The notes beneath the pieces were generated by a model. The model was not told the DNA's origin and searched no databases. It saw nothing but the letters and a program-made list of their open reading frames with translations. The translations under genes and the position numbers were made by a program. 64,000 nucleotides of DNA from Hysterangium stoloniferum (lineage: Eukaryota > Basidiomycota > Agaricomycetes > Hysterangiales > Hysterangiaceae). Numbering within the stretch: position 1 is the first letter of the stretch; each line of letters starts with the position of its first letter. The stretch spans positions 186,001 through 250,000 of the forward strand of contig WHVD01000069.1 of NCBI GenBank assembly GCA_015178975.1, given 5' to 3'. Shown here one piece after another: positions 1 through 12,094 of this stretch.

Positions 1-1763
1 GCAAGGGAAGTTCGCCGACAGCTGTCTGAATGGTGACAGCTTGATCCCTGAAACAATGCTTTGCAGCTTCTCCGCCTCTGCTGCGTCGTTTATTAACAGG
101 TAAAAGTCAACCATAGTCTCTTCCAATGGTGCGAGTCCTCTGCAGTTGTGTACTTTCCCCTCTAGCAAGGGTGGCTGTAGTGCGGGCAGTAGTTGACCCA
201 GGACCCTGCTGATGGTGAACTGTGTTGAGTGGTAGTTGATTGCTATTCACACCCAAATGTCGCCGTCGGTCTCGTTCCTGCTTAGTACTGTTTCCTTGTT
301 CGTCGGCTCGATTGGATGGGAGACTCTTTGTGTCCCACAGGCCTTTTCACTCAAGGGAACAGACGTGGAGGGTGACTCGGTGATTGGAGGGTCGAGCATT
401 ACAATGTCATAGGCCTGTTCCGATTGGTATGGAGCTGGCGACAGCTCGCGGGTAGTAGTAGGCATAGAAAGCTGCAGGTTCGGGGGGGTGATCCAAGGAG
501 TCCCGTAGCTGTGGTGGCACATGCTCCTGTAACTCTGGGGTGGGGATGGGTAGAGGGAGAGGTATGGGAGAGGGTTGGATGGAGTTTTCTGTGGTGATGG
601 TGGTCGAGGTCTTGTTTGGTCGATACCCACGCCATATTCTGACGGTTGGTCTAAGTTCCCTTCTTTGATTTGGATCACTAGAGACAAAATGTATGGGGTT
701 TGGCAGTAAGAACCCTTCGAATGAGTCCTCCCCCAAATACTTCGCCCCCTATCGTGGATAGGAGGTGTCACTATCCTCCGAGTCTGAAGAAGAGTTGGTG
801 GGGCTGACCCGAAACCGTTTCTGTGCTGGTCCCTGAGGAGGGTTGGTCCCTGAGGGTGGTTCCTTTTTGTCTCCTCGGGTCAGTCTGATACTTCGGAGTT
901 TAATCCATCTGACCAATTCCCAATCGTAAAAGGTAGTACCATCCTTCCCTTTCTGGCTTTTAGCTCCAGGCGCGTATGCAGGGTGTCCCATTATCACTCT
1001 CCTCGGTCTCTACAAAATCCGCCCATTTCGTTCCTGGGGGAGGGAGAATTGGTGTGATTGGGGCGTAGCCCTCCTGAATCCTGCTCTCTCTTCTTTGGGC
1101 CTTGGAGGGTACTCCTTCCATTCCTCCCCTGGCTATCCAATCTTGCACGAACTTCTCCCTCCTCTTTCTTTTAAGTTCTCTGAGCTCCTGTTGGTTTTGG
1201 GCACGACGCTCCTCCTTTTCCTGACGTTTCCAGGCTACTTCCTCGGGTGGGGGGGATGGGGAGGTTCGAACAGGGGGTCCATCCCAAGGGAGGTCCTTTA
1301 GGTCCCAACATCCTGAGGAAGGGGCCTGGTTACAAGGAGTGGGCATCTCGACCATTACGGTGCGAGGTGGCCCTTGAGAATCATGGACGACCCTCGAGAT
1401 AGTCTCTGCTGATTCCCAGGCACAAGTGGAGGGTCGGTCCACAGGGATATCCTTTCGGTTCCAATATCTGGAGGGAGGGGCCTGGTTAAAAGAAGTGGGT
1501 GTCCCGACCGATTCGGTGTGAGGCGACCCTTGAGAATCGTGAACGACTCTCAAGGTAGTCTCTGCTGGTCCCCAGTGCATCGAGGAATAGCTCAAGGGAT
1601 TAGAGGTGGAGGCCTTGTGGTAAGGGAAAGGGCGCTCGACTATTGCAGTGTGAGGCGGTCCCGAGGAGGTGGTGGCAGGGTTCCAGAGATGCTCGGTGGC
1701 AGGCGTTCGTGGGATCCTTTTGAACTTGGGGAATTTGGACTTCGAGAGAGGTGGTTGGGACAT
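1..1763 (-). pseudogene. Broken ORFs downstream of the chromodomain (unknown protein)
   Basis: A minus-strand coding-like stretch that I do not recognise. From 1763 to about 960 it encodes a proline-rich, charged protein with about three imperfect repeats of roughly 48 residues (each has a VVHDSQG or related core), followed by a lysine/arginine/glutamate-rich probable coiled coil. The frame shifts near 1000 and continues to about 407 with an in-frame stop near 750. A further open stretch without a visible start runs to position 1. It lies on the same strand as the chromovirus pol and before any LTR, so it may be an additional ORF of that element; a piece of a second element is the alternative. 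Confidence 0.45.
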
Positions 1764-2110
1764 GTTATGATTACGGGTCGTACGAATGTTGTGTGGTGGT
1801 AGTGGTTGAAGGTAAAGAAAGGTCGGAGATTCTTAAGCGATTTTACGTCTTTCGTATCCTTAGAGATTAGGACTCCGCTCGGTTATTGGCACGAGGTGAA
1901 GAGACGAAGGGCTAGAGGTTGGTGATCATGGAGTGAAGGCAAGGTGACTGAAGTTGATTTTTAGGAAAAGGAAATAAAAGTTGATTTTTAGGAAAAGGAA
2001 ATAAAAGTTAAAATTAGAGTTGATTGTCGAGTAGAGTAAGGAAAAATAGACTGCGTATTCTCGGGAGGAAAGTGATTCCGGGTTCTCAGCGAGACTGCAT
2101 ATACCCATCA
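1764..2110. other. Non-coding spacer with a 27-bp direct repeat
   Basis: This lies between the chromodomain stop and the unknown downstream ORF. A purine-rich unit of about 27 bp is present twice in direct tandem at about 1953-2006. No LTR boundary with TG and CA ends is visible here. Confidence 0.5.
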
Positions 2111-2506
2111 TCAAATCCGATGCAGCATCTTGTACGCTCTAAGTAGAGCTGGGGCATTTCGGAGGTCAGTGCTATTTAGCCAGGAGTCCTCCTCAGGTCC
2201 ATAGCCTTTCCACCTGATTCGAAAAAACAGGCGATTTCGAAGTTTCATGTGGCCAGTAATGGCCTCGACTTTGTATTCTTCCTCATTTGAACTTAGCTCT
2301 CTGGGGTTCTTGAGCAGCTCCCTAGGGCCAAACGCTTCCGGGGATGAGTGATATTTCTTAAGGTGGGCTCGGTTAATGACAGGGTGCATTTGATACTCCG
2401 GTGGTATTCTGAGTCTGAAGACTTGGGGGTTAATTTTTTCCAAGACCTGAAATGGTCCGATGCATCTTTGGATTAGTTTTCTTCCACTACCCTTAATTTC
2501 TAGCAA
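2111..2506 (-). pseudogene. Chromovirus A integrase C-terminus with chromodomain
   Basis: The encoded segment carries the GPF-x-VLEKI and H-P-V-x-N-x-x-x-LKKY pattern of gypsy integrase C-termini, then a chromodomain. Its hallmarks are Y-x-VEAI near residue 78, RIRWKGYGPEEDSW near residues 97-110 and a closing helix ending in LLRAYK. Chromodomains of this type direct integration to heterochromatin. The segment is continuous with the upstream integrase core except for an in-frame TAA at the junction at about 2507, which breaks the polyprotein. Confidence 0.85.
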
Positions 2507-3868
2507 TTATAAGGAATGGGGGTTGACTAATACTAGATCCCCCTCCGAGATTTCTTCTACCGGTTTTCGATGCTTGTTGTAAGATCGAGCTTGGGTTTCT
2601 TGTGCTCGGGCGATTGAGTCCCTAGCCATTTGTCTGTGACTTTCCAATTCCACGATCCATGAGTCCGCCATAGGACTTTCAGACAGTTCCCTGGGGACTA
2701 CAGGATCGTCTCCCCCTAGTACCCTAGACATTCCCCTCAGTAGATATCCCATTAAGAGGAAGGTGGGAGCGTAGTTAGTCGAACTATGAATGGTGGAGTT
2801 GTAAGTGTTGGCTACTATTCCAATCCATTTCGACCATTCTTCCTTGGTGGATGAGCAGTAAGCCCTCAGCATTTGTTCGAGGGTGGCGTTCATATTTTCT
2901 GTCTGCCCGTCCATCTGAGGATGGTGAGAAGAAGAGACGGCTAAAGCGGTTCCATATATCTTGCGAACTTCCCTCCAGAACCTACAGGTCCACCTTTTGT
3001 CTCTATCGCAGATAATCCTGGAGGGTAGTCCGAAAGGAGATGCCACTCAGTTTATGAAGATCTGTGCGAATCCTTTGACAGACAAGTTAGAAAAGGTGCA
3101 TTTGCAGATAACGAAGCGTGTCAGCTTGTTGACCACCATGAAAATGGCCAAGTAAGAGTCACTGCTGGAAGTTGGTAATCTGGTTATGAGATCCATGGAG
3201 ACTACTTCGAATGGCTTAGAAGGTACATCAGCTGGTCTGAGGGCTCCCTGCGGTGCAGAATGATTGATTTTCATCTTCTGACAGGTGTCACAACTGTGAG
3301 CATACACCACACAATCCTGTAACATTCTAGGCCAGAAGAAGCGGTCTTTCATGAGCAGGAATAGTCTACGCCCTCCTGCGTAAGCTCCTTCGAAGGGATT
3401 GTCATGTATCAGCTTTAGAATTGTGGTTGTCATATTGTTAGGAACACAGATCTGACTTTTCCAGTCTGAATCGTGAAAATACAACAGTCCCTTTTCTCTG
3501 ATGAAGAAATGTGAAGGGGTGGCTATGGCGTTTGGGGATTTCGGTTCCTCGACGTAGTAGCTTCTGAAGGTGGGGTCCTTCCAATACCCTTCCGAGAACT
3601 CTTTCAGGAATTTTTCGTCGATGCTTATGAGCAGTTGAGGGTTTAGTGAACGGAATAACGATTTGTCCTCTTCATTGTCCCTGGGAAGGTTATACAAATC
3701 CCATTCGGTTTGTGGGGTGTCCTCTGGGGTTCCGATGGGTTCTACGAGTTCTCGTTGTGTGGCAAAGACAGCTCTCCTCATGGGATTAGCTTCTTGTGGT
3801 TTCTCCTCCGTTCCTTTGCTGAGTGAGATTGACACAATTGTCGGAATATCATCTCCAGCTGGACTCAC
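2507..3868 (-). pseudogene. Chromovirus A integrase, zinc finger and catalytic core
   Basis: The upstream half (3868-3047) carries the HHCC zinc finger ending in HSCDTCQ and the first catalytic aspartate in SMDLITRLP. The downstream half (3046-2507) carries the second aspartate in CDRDKRW and the glutamate in QMDGQTE. The halves are in the same frame and separated only by a TGA at about 3047-3049, where a tryptophan codon would be expected. Further stops lie between 3868 and the RNase H segment. Confidence 0.85.
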
Positions 3869-5360
3869 TGAGTGGGGTACTCGTGGTAGTCTAGATAGGG
3901 GATCGACGTTACTGTGTACTCATCCGGCACAATGTAGTATCTCGAGGCCTGGGTACGCTGCATACACTGCCCCTCATGCGGCCAGTCATCGATTGGTGTT
4001 CTCGTATGACCTGGCCCATTGTAAAGCGGCATGATCTGTGATGAGGAGTACGTGCTCCCCTTCCACGAAAGGTTGGAAATGAACTAAACCTTCCTTAGCA
4101 GCTAATGCTTCCCTTTCTGTGGCTGAGTAGTTGCGTTCCGGTTTCTTGAGGGTACGACTCCAGTATGCGATGACTCGCTCTACAGTAACACAAGTATCCT
4201 CGAATGTCTTCGCCCAAGAGTCCGTCCAAGTGATCTCGGGGACCTTGGTCTTAAAGTGGGTGACGAACGTTGGCACCGGTTTTGACTGCTCGAATGCTGA
4301 TTTCGCTTGGGTATAGATCTTCGTGTTCTTTAGGTCCCGTAGAGTCATTTTTTGTACTTGCTGTAGACAGCAACCTAGGGTGAAGTCAGAGGCGTCTGTA
4401 TAGAGACGGTAAGGCATTCCAATCACAGGATGTGCTAAAACTGGAGAAGAGCTCAGGGCTGCTTTGACGTTGTTAAAGGCCCGTTCCTGATCTACTCCCC
4501 AAGACCATCGCATGCCATGAAATTTTTTGAGTAACGAGAAAAGTGGGGATACAGTCCATGCGTAGAAAGGTATGTAAGCCGAGAAGTATAAAACCATACC
4601 CAGAAAACGTTGAAGTTCGGACACTTTAGTTGGGGTTGCTAGTTCCAATATGGCTCGTACTTTCTCTTGGTGGGTTGAAAAGCCTAACTGTGACACCTTG
4701 TGTCCAAGAAGGAGAATAGAGTTATAGCCTACATAGCATTTTTTGGGAGAAAGAGTGATGCCAGCTGAAATTATTGCTTGTAATACTCGGTCCAGGTGTT
4801 CGATATGATCCTCCCAGGTCTTAGAAAAGATTACTATATCGTCTATGTAGACTAAACAGAATATCCACAGATAGGGTGCCAGCGTGTTTTGCATGACTCG
4901 CTGGAAAATGGAAGGTCCTCAATCCGAAAGGCATCCTTCTAAATTGCCATAGTCCTCGATGTGATCGAAAGGCCGTTTTGTGTCGGTCTTCCTCCAGCAT
5001 TTCTAGTTGGGTAAAACCAGCTAAGACATCAAACGAGGATAAAACGTTGGATCCCGAGAGTGCTTGCATAATTTCTGATTGTTGGGGCAAGGGGAACTTG
5101 TCTGGGATAGTAAGGCTGTTCAGTTTTCGATAATCAATGACCATGCGAGGCTTATTATTATGATAGACTATGAAGGCAGGCGCTCCCCAAGGGCTTTTTG
5201 AAGGCTCGATGACTCCTTGTTGGAACCAGGTGTCCATTTGCTCGTCTATGACCTTCCTGTTGGCAGGGGAAATTGGAAACATTGGTACAGACACTGGTTG
5301 CGCATCAGTTTTCAGCAGGATAGTGGCCTTGCTGTCTACCTGGCCCAGTCTCAACTCCAA
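3869..5360 (-). pseudogene. Chromovirus A reverse transcriptase and RNase H
   Basis: The 5' half (5360-4821) contains GVIEPSKSPWGAP, the DYRKLN motif, FDVLAGF and RRMPFGL. The 3' half (4894-3986) contains the YIDD active site, LLLGHK, the QRFLG palm/thumb motif and the RNase H residues TDAS, ATEREALA and TDHAAL. A small deletion at about 4900-4925, just after RRMPFGL, shifts the frame between the halves. Several stops follow the RNase H domain at about 3880-3985. Confidence 0.88.
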
Positions 5361-7122
5361 ACACTTGCATGTTCTTAGTCAATATTGAGCTAAGGCGAGG
5401 CACAATATCAGGAGGGACGTCAGGTCCTAAGTTGACCAATTTATGCAGATCCTCTGAGGAGAGCTTCTCCAAGGAAGGAACTTCCAAAGTCTTTGGGCCT
5501 GCGGGATCAAAGTCATCTACCATCTCGTTCCCTGAGGATACCATAGATGGTCGGGGACTGGAGGTGTTGTCTGCTTCCAGCTTGGAGATGCTTTCTATGA
5601 AGTGGGTGATATTTGAGCTTGTGACTCGCATCGATTCCTCTTCCACTCGAGATCGAGGCTTTTGGGCCCAGGCTCGGGCATCGTGAATTAGACCTATGAT
5701 CTCTCCTCTTCTGATAGTTTGAGGAGTTACGGTCGGATTAGCCAGAGGCACCACACCCTTTTCTTTAGAGATAGCGGTCATGGGAGCAGCGAGGATAGTC
5801 CCATCTTCGTTCTGTAAAACTATGCCCTCCATGATCCATTCCCCGTCCTCTAGGTCCCCAGTAAAGATGGGTATTAACCTAACCACCTCGGGCTCTATCG
5901 TGCAATCTCCTAGGGCTCTCGCGACTCTCTCAGCACACATGCCCTTGTCGGGTTTGGACATTAGATTAGTCGGCGTGATTAGTTCGTCTTCCAGAGAGAT
6001 CTTGTTGACTGAAAAGGTCAACGGGACTGGTTCGTTGGAGGAGCTGGCAGGAATGAATCCTGCTCTCCCAGGGAGGATTAGTCTTGATCCCAGGGGTTGG
6101 TCTCGCAACGTTCCTATCTCATAGTTGATATGGAAGTCTTCTCCTAAGAGGATAGGTACGGTCATCCCTCGTACTACGTAGGTTTCCGCATTAAATCACA
6201 ACAGGGTTCCTTTGTCATCCTTAAGGTAGACGGGAACGTTAATATAGCCCAGTACTCGGGCACTCCCAGTAAGCTGTATTAATCATAGTTTAAGTCCTTG
6301 CTTCAGTTTAGGCTGATCCTTCAGTTCCCGGTAGAATTCCTCTGACATGAGGGACAAGTTGGCTCCGGTATCCAGTCTAATTTTAATGGGTTCCTCCCAA
6401 TCGGGACTTCCTACTCCTCCGAGTGTATGTAGTGCTGAAATGCCAACACTAGAATATCCTCTGGGTGGTTCCCTCTTTCGGTATATGATTGAGGTATCTT
6501 CTTTCATTAGCTTACTGGATTTGGGATATTGTATTCTAGGTCGTTTCATCTCCTTTCTAAGGGCTAATTCAGCATCCCGACGGAGTCGTCTGTTCAAGAC
6601 AGTCACACCTGCTTCTTCCCCCTCAGAGTCCGATTCATCACCGATCAAGAGGTCGGGAGGAAGTCCGGGGTCAAAAGGAAAGGTTTCCTCCTCCGTATCG
6701 TTTCTTATGTCCTCTATCAGATGTTGCTCGTTAAGGCAGGCAACCCGATCGATAAACATTTCCTCGTCCATGATTTCTTCGATCAATGGTGGCACGTTGT
6801 TAGAAGAGTTCTTATTTCCTGACAGACCTTCACGGTGCTGACAGTGCACTTCCAAACAATCTCCCTTTTCAACAAAATCCTCATGAGATATAGAAATGTA
6901 TACTTCCCTACGCTGAGGTTCCTCGTCTCCGGGTGGTCTGTTAATCATTTTGTGATTTTCAGGGGTAGCATTATAAGCGGGAATGAAAAGTGATTCGCTT
7001 TGGACATTATATACTCGTGTTCCTGTACTTAGTCCATAAACCGCCTCATATAGTCTTTGCTCCTCCGCTTCCTCTGAAGGATTCTGCCCGGAGCATAGAT
7101 TTAACGAGACATAGTGAGCCAT
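5305..7122 (-). pseudogene. Chromovirus A aspartic protease region
   Basis: The segment at 7122-6283 ends with a retropepsin-like active site, RLDTGANLSLMS, preceded by an acidic linker. The segment 6165-5305 begins with the flap/ILGxDF-like stretch PILLGEDFH and runs into the N-terminus of the reverse transcriptase. The segments are separated by stops at about 6170-6290. Confidence 0.75.
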
Positions 7123-7129
7123 TTTACCT

Positions 7130-8046
7130 GAGTGAGGACAGTCAATTTTGAAATGCTCTGCACTCCCACAAATCCAACACTCCTTGGAGGGTCTAGTGCT
7201 ACTCCTTTTGTCACTCCTCTCGAAGAAGAGCTTCCCATGTCATTTCCCTCGCGTAGGGTCGGTCCTTCCTGCTCTGGGAGTCTTCGTCATGCCCTTGTCG
7301 TCTACTTCGCTAGTGAGGACCTGATGAGGATGGATGGAATCGGGGGAAGTTGGAGTATGTTCCGGGGCTTCTAATTCTAACTCGTTTTTTTCCACGACCA
7401 TGACCCGAGGTCTAATGGGGCGAAATCTATCTCTATGTGTTTGATTCCAAGCATTAATTAGAGCTTCCTGTAAGTTATTGGCATGTGCTTGGAGGCTCAT
7501 GACGTCCTCGATGGCTTGCCCTTGTATTAAGTATAACCATTCCGTGGGCAGGGTAAGTATTAACCGGCAAGTCTCCTCTTCCTTTTCTTGGTAGAATCCG
7601 TACAGAAATCTATAGAGCTTAACTCTTCTTTGAATATATTGCACGGGGGTTTCGCGGTCATGGTGGGATTGGCGAAACCTCATTTCTTCCCATTCTAAGG
7701 ACAATGATTCACGCCATCGTGTACCCAATAACCCTTCGACTATGCTCCAAAGGAAGGACCTGTGCGATCGACTGAATTCAGTGCGATGCTCATGATCCAA
7801 AGTAGTCCACCAGATTTTCGCATTTCCTTTGAGTCGTCTGGGAAGAGCAATGCCTAGGATCGTTGTCATGGATTCTGAGATTTCCAACAAACTCATAACG
7901 TCCATTATATAGTCCAGCACCTTAGATTGCGAGCCGTCATATTCTGGGAGATCTGACCATTTGATTTTGAGATCGTTAGTGTTCAAGGTCAACTTCCCCG
8001 TATCGGTCTCAAGAGCGGCGCTCCTAGTGTTCTTATTAGCACCCAT
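7130..8046 (-). pseudogene. Chromovirus A gag with CCHC zinc knuckle
   Basis: A 268-codon frame (8046-7240) shows the retrotransposon gag (capsid) pattern: LPEYDGS near the start, a tryptophan-rich middle, and F-R-Q-x-x-x-x-ETPVQYIQR. Just downstream, in another frame at about 7185-7130, is a C-X2-C-X4-H-X4-C zinc knuckle (CWICGSAEHFKIDC). The stop between capsid and zinc knuckle is presumably a later mutation. Confidence 0.75.
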
Positions 8047-9564
8047 CGGGCCTCCTGGGTTTCTCGGGTTTCACCTTCTCTCATCCCAGTCTCTTCCGTG
8101 ATCTGAATCGCTGGATCCATCAGAAGAATCCCCAGGCAGTCCTCCTGGGGGAAAGAAGGGGGCCTGCGAAATTGGCAAAGGTGGAAGAGTGTTGTTCGGG
8201 TAAGAAGTTCCCCTCCCGGGTATTTGTCCAGTGATTCCTTCAACGAAGGTGGTGGCGAAGGAAGAACGGTTTCGATTTGCGACCGATCTAATAGGGACAT
8301 TGGAGTGACTAACCGTCATAAAGGGGGGAAGCTACTTCAGATCCGAAAGCGACTCGACGGCGGGGGGTATTTGGCTCTTCTCTCCTTCGTGGTCTGTCTG
8401 AAGTTCCTGGTCCGCAGTCGTCCTGGGGTGACACACTGAGAGTCTTGCTTCCACTGGCCAGAAGGACGGGTGCAATAGATTTCTCTTGGAGTCTTCCCAA
8501 GATCTCCTCCCTCGTATCCGGGGGAAAACTCTCGAGGATAGATTTACGGTTTAGAGAGCGCAGAAAGCTAGTGCTAGGGGATCCTTGGAGATCTCGAATG
8601 AAGGTTTCGGACGTGTGAGCCGGGGAAGCAGGTACTTGGGTACTATCATCATACAAGTGGAGAACTTCCATGAGCAACTTGTCTCATTTCTCACGGCAGT
8701 GAATGAGCCTATGTCGCAGGCTGTGGTAGGTGAATGGGAGGTTCAGGGAGGCTTCGTATAGGGATCTTTCCAGTGTACGCATATAAAGATACTGGTAATC
8801 CACCTTAGGTACTGTTCCACCCCGATCTAGGATCACATGTAAGATCTGTAACGTGTCATTGTGCATGGCCACTAGGTTAAGAATCCGTTCGAATAATGCT
8901 AGCCTTATACATCCCCTTCCGGCGATGTCAATGGTGACTAGTTCCTCAGACCACTTGGGGAGTTGCTCCGCCAGCTGATCTAGAGTACCTGTTTGGGAAA
9001 AGAAGGAATCGGTGATCATGATGCTATTCAACCTGCTTAGCCAGACGGATACTTCCTTAGGCATGTTGGGGTATCTATCTAAGTAGTCCGCAGCTACTGT
9101 GTCAATTTCCTTCTCTTCGATTTGTTCCGAGTAGTATTTGTCCCACTTGTCATTTGCTGGCTCAGCGAAATATACCTGACCCCTAAAGGGATTCTGTAGC
9201 ATAACTTGAGGCGGTGGAAATTTTAAACCAGTGTCATTTCTGTTCACTTGAGCAGTAAGGAGTCCGAGGGTTTCCGACGACTTAAAATAAAAGTTATCTT
9301 TGCTCGTTCCAGCAGGATTACTCGCGGGAAGCCCACGTTCACCTTGTGAAGGTTCCAAAACGGTATCGGCCTCTTGAGTCATTAGAGATGACTTTCGTGT
9401 CATGACATTGCTGGGTAGCCCTAAACCGGGATATTCCTTTCTAGTCCGAGGGGCACCTACGGGCGTAGGGATTCGGGTGGTTCTGCCACTGGTTAAGGTC
9501 ATAATACTACTAGCTGATTGTTCGCGCAGATCGCAGTGAATGAGGGTCTGGCCTGGATCACCAC
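8047..9564 (-). pseudogene. Chromovirus A leader ORFs upstream of gag
   Basis: Three minus-strand frames (9589-8684, 8677-8309, 8319-7989) lie between the 5' LTR and the capsid gene. The largest starts inside the LTR end and encodes a mixed charged protein with no motif I recognise. Their placement suggests an N-terminal extension of gag or a separate 5' ORF, broken by stops. Function unknown. Confidence 0.45.
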
Positions 9565-10226
9565 TGTAAAGGGTCGAGTAGTTTACCACTCAATGTACGA
9601 TCGTTATCAACTAACGATAGTACGAAATACAATCGACTAGTAGTTAAGATGTAGATTACGATTGACCCTTAAGGTACGATCGGCAGATAATTACAAGGAC
9701 GGATCAACCTTACAGTACGATTCGATTGTTTAGCTAGTTGGGCTGAAGGCCGAATAGACAAGAGAAAGTATATAGTGCGTGAAGGAGAGAGAATATCCTA
9801 AGAAAGTTAGTTATGATGGATATTCTTACCACGCTGTTCAAGAGCTTGAAGTTGAGTCGAATAGTAGTAACGGACTTCGACTGTTTCAGTGCGAAGTGTA
9901 ATTACTATGACTCAATGAAGAGAGATAGAGTAGAGGTTTGTTTTAGACAAGACCCCAAACCAGTACTTGCGTGTGCAGGTGATGGTTGTCGGGGTTGAAA
10001 AGTGTCTGAGTTTTTGTCGTGTGACTACTACTGTGACATACGCATACTTCTTGTGGGCGAGAGTGCCCACAAGCATACATGGGCTCTCGAACTAATAAAG
10101 TGTATTTATGAGTGATAAAGAGAGAATAAAAAATATAAAACAAAATGAAATAATTGTATTATAAAGCGGCTTAAGGTCCAGGCTTAGAGCCTTTAGTCGC
10201 GCCTCCTATATGACCTATCCTTCACA
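9565..10226 (-). repeat. 5' LTR of chromovirus A
   Basis: This 662-bp sequence begins tgtaaagg and ends ccttcaca, giving the TG/CA ends of an LTR. A second, diverged copy at 12379-13057 stands alone and has a target duplication, which fixes the ends of both. Pol reads away from it on the minus strand, so it is the upstream LTR. Confidence 0.85.
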
Positions 10227-10984
10227 CCTGTATTAGACTTAGATAGTCAATACATTGTTGTGTTGTACCTAAACAGTCAATATTCTTTGTACATATATAG
10301 AACAGTTAGAACTTCCACCACTCTTCACAACTTCCAACCTTTTACAAATTCACTCACTTTGGGACTCGAAGGCCCAGCCTCTCCCTCTACCTCCACCTCC
10401 ACGGCTTTTCACTGTGTTCAATTGTTATCAGATGAAACATGGAAAATTATTGTTTTTAACTTACCTTTCCCTCCCTTATCTCCTTCGCTCTCTTTTCCAC
10501 TGCCTCAGACTCCCACTGCTTTTTCTCCACCTCATCCTTCTTCTTCTGATCCTCCGCCATCTTCCGCATCCACACCTCCTTTTCTGTCTTCACCTGCTCC
10601 AACTCCCACTTTTCCGCCTCTTCTGCCTCCTTCAATTCCCACATCAACACCTTTTCCTCCTCCTCTTGTCATCGCTTCATCTCCTCCATCCTCTGTTGTT
10701 TTCATTGAAGTTCTTTGACCTTCCACATTTTTTGGAGTACAGAAATTTCAGCATCTGAGCTTTCCAGGGTAGTGATAAACATGGGTCGACGAATTGACAT
10801 GCAAGTTGTGGTTAAAGAAACAAAATCGTTAATTCAAATATTTGGAAGTTTTTATACTCAGACCAGCAGCCAAAACTCTCACTTCCAGAATTGCATAAAT
10901 TTCACAACACATAATGATCAGCTGTTGCTTCAATCACTTAGTACCTAATCGCCTCTATGGAACTTCAGCCTAACAGGGGGGTAC
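10227..10984. other. Remnant internal region of LTR element D
   Basis: The interval lies between the chromovirus A LTR and an LTR of family D. It ends with a G-run (10972-10984) that looks like a polypurine tract directly before the D LTR. It contains a decayed coiled-coil ORF on the minus strand (next entry) and nothing else recognisable. Confidence 0.4.
10456..10800 (-). pseudogene. Decayed lysine/glutamate-rich coiled-coil ORF
   Basis: Minus-strand translation from about 10800 gives a short non-repetitive start and then a highly charged probable coiled coil (EEAEKWELEQ, EKRAKEIRE) interrupted by at least two stops. The opposite strand is merely proline/serine-rich because of the composition. 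I do not recognise a family. Such charged ORFs are common near basidiomycete retroelements. Confidence 0.35.
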
Positions 10985-11886
10985 TGTTACGACCTGTTCC
11001 CAGATGTTTCAATATCCGACTTCCAACTTCCGACTACGGAACATCATAGTTACTGTATCTTCCGTATTCTTCCCTTGTTCTGCATTTGGTAATTTGTCTG
11101 TTGACAAGTATTCACTCGTTTGTTTATTATATTCCCATTTTAGAATATTGTCTCCCCAATCCGTCTTATTGTATTCCTGTTTCAGAATACTTCCATTTCT
11201 GTCTTATTGTGGTCTTAGTTTGTAGTACAATAACGAGAAGACTTATATTAGTTTCTGCAAATTTGTACTTTACTTTAGATATGATATCGACTTAGTTTCT
11301 TATTCCCTCTTCTGTCTTTCTGTACACTCGATATTCGGAACTCTTTGGAACTCTGAATATCTGTATCTTCCAGCATAAAGTCTCGCCTTTGAGATTAAGG
11401 ACTCCTGAGCATTTGTGTAGAGGTGCAGCACATAAGCTGAAGCCAACATCCTGACCCTATCCAATAGTTCCTGACTTTCCGGTGACTTTCTGATAGTTCC
11501 GGAATAAGTTCCGACATGGCACTTAACACAGGAGTGGAGTCTGAAATGTGACAGGTCATTTGACCATAACAGGAACAGGGCTCAGTTAGAGAGCTGTCAG
11601 CTTTTCCAAGCGGGGTCCAGTGACTGGTGCGTGGGACAGGGTCGGAGATAGACAGGAGCAGGTTCTGGCAGGTATTCCAGTGACTGATACATGAAGTAAT
11701 GAAGTTTGAGCATGGACAGGTCTGGCAGGTATTCCAGTGACTGATACATGAAGTAACAAAGTTTGAGCATGGACAGGTCTGATGTCCAGAGTCTGGCAGG
11801 TATTCCAGTAAACTGATAACTGGTGTGTAGGGTGCAGGTGCATATAAGTTAGTGCCCAGAGTCTGGTGGGTTTTCCAGTTGTAACA
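10985..11886 (+). repeat. LTR of family D (left copy)
   Basis: The sequence starts tgttacgacc and ends gttgtaaca, so its ends are short inverted repeats with TG/CA. A G-rich tract immediately precedes it, so it is probably a plus-oriented 3' LTR. The core gcagcacataagctgaagcc is shared, with one or two differences, with the right copy at 21788-22535. Confidence 0.6.
11665..11880. repeat. 57-bp tandem repeat inside LTR D
   Basis: Units starting ctggcaggtattccag occur at 11665, 11722 and 11793, with a degenerate partial unit at about 11863. The spacing is 57 and then 71 bp because 14 bp were inserted between the second and third units. This explains much of the length difference from the right-hand LTR copy. 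Confidence 0.75.
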
Positions 11887-11896
11887 CATTCACATA

Positions 11897-12094
11897 TTGG
11901 CAGGCCACTATTAGGGGAGAGAAAATAGCAAAATATCTCAAAGAAAAACAGTATATAGCTAAACGTATATAGAATCAGTGTCTAGAATATTATTATATAA
12001 TACCCATTTTTGGGTATGCTAAAAATAGTTTATTCAGGCCTGCTCATTGAAAAGGTTTTGATGCTGATGATTATGATGCAATATATGCTATATT
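11897..12094 (+). repeat. Left terminal inverted repeat of the Tc1-like element
   Basis: Begins ttggcaggccacta directly after TA and matches the reverse complement of 21487-21684 with few differences over about 198 bp. Confidence 0.9.

Larger units (their letters stand above)
1..10226 (-). mobile_element. Ty3/gypsy chromovirus A, 5' part, truncated by window edge
   Basis: Read on the minus strand the order is LTR (10226-9565), gag-like frames, CCHC zinc knuckle, aspartic protease, reverse transcriptase, RNase H, integrase and chromodomain, the standard order of a chromovirus. A TGG-starting stretch one base inside the LTR (minus, from 9563) is a possible primer-binding site. Coding frames are broken by in-frame stops and small indels, so this copy is not functional. 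The sequence continues with more minus-strand frames for over 2 kb past the chromodomain and no second LTR is seen, so the 3' LTR must lie left of the window and the element exceeds 10 kb. Confidence 0.85.

Noticed and set aside
1953..2006. Purine-rich tandem repeat as a polypurine tract for chromovirus A
   Set aside because: The purines are on the plus strand, but the element is transcribed from the minus strand, and no LTR follows.
10260..10758. Plus-strand proline/serine- and leucine-rich ORFs
   Set aside because: They are low-complexity shadows of the charged coiled-coil frame on the other strand.
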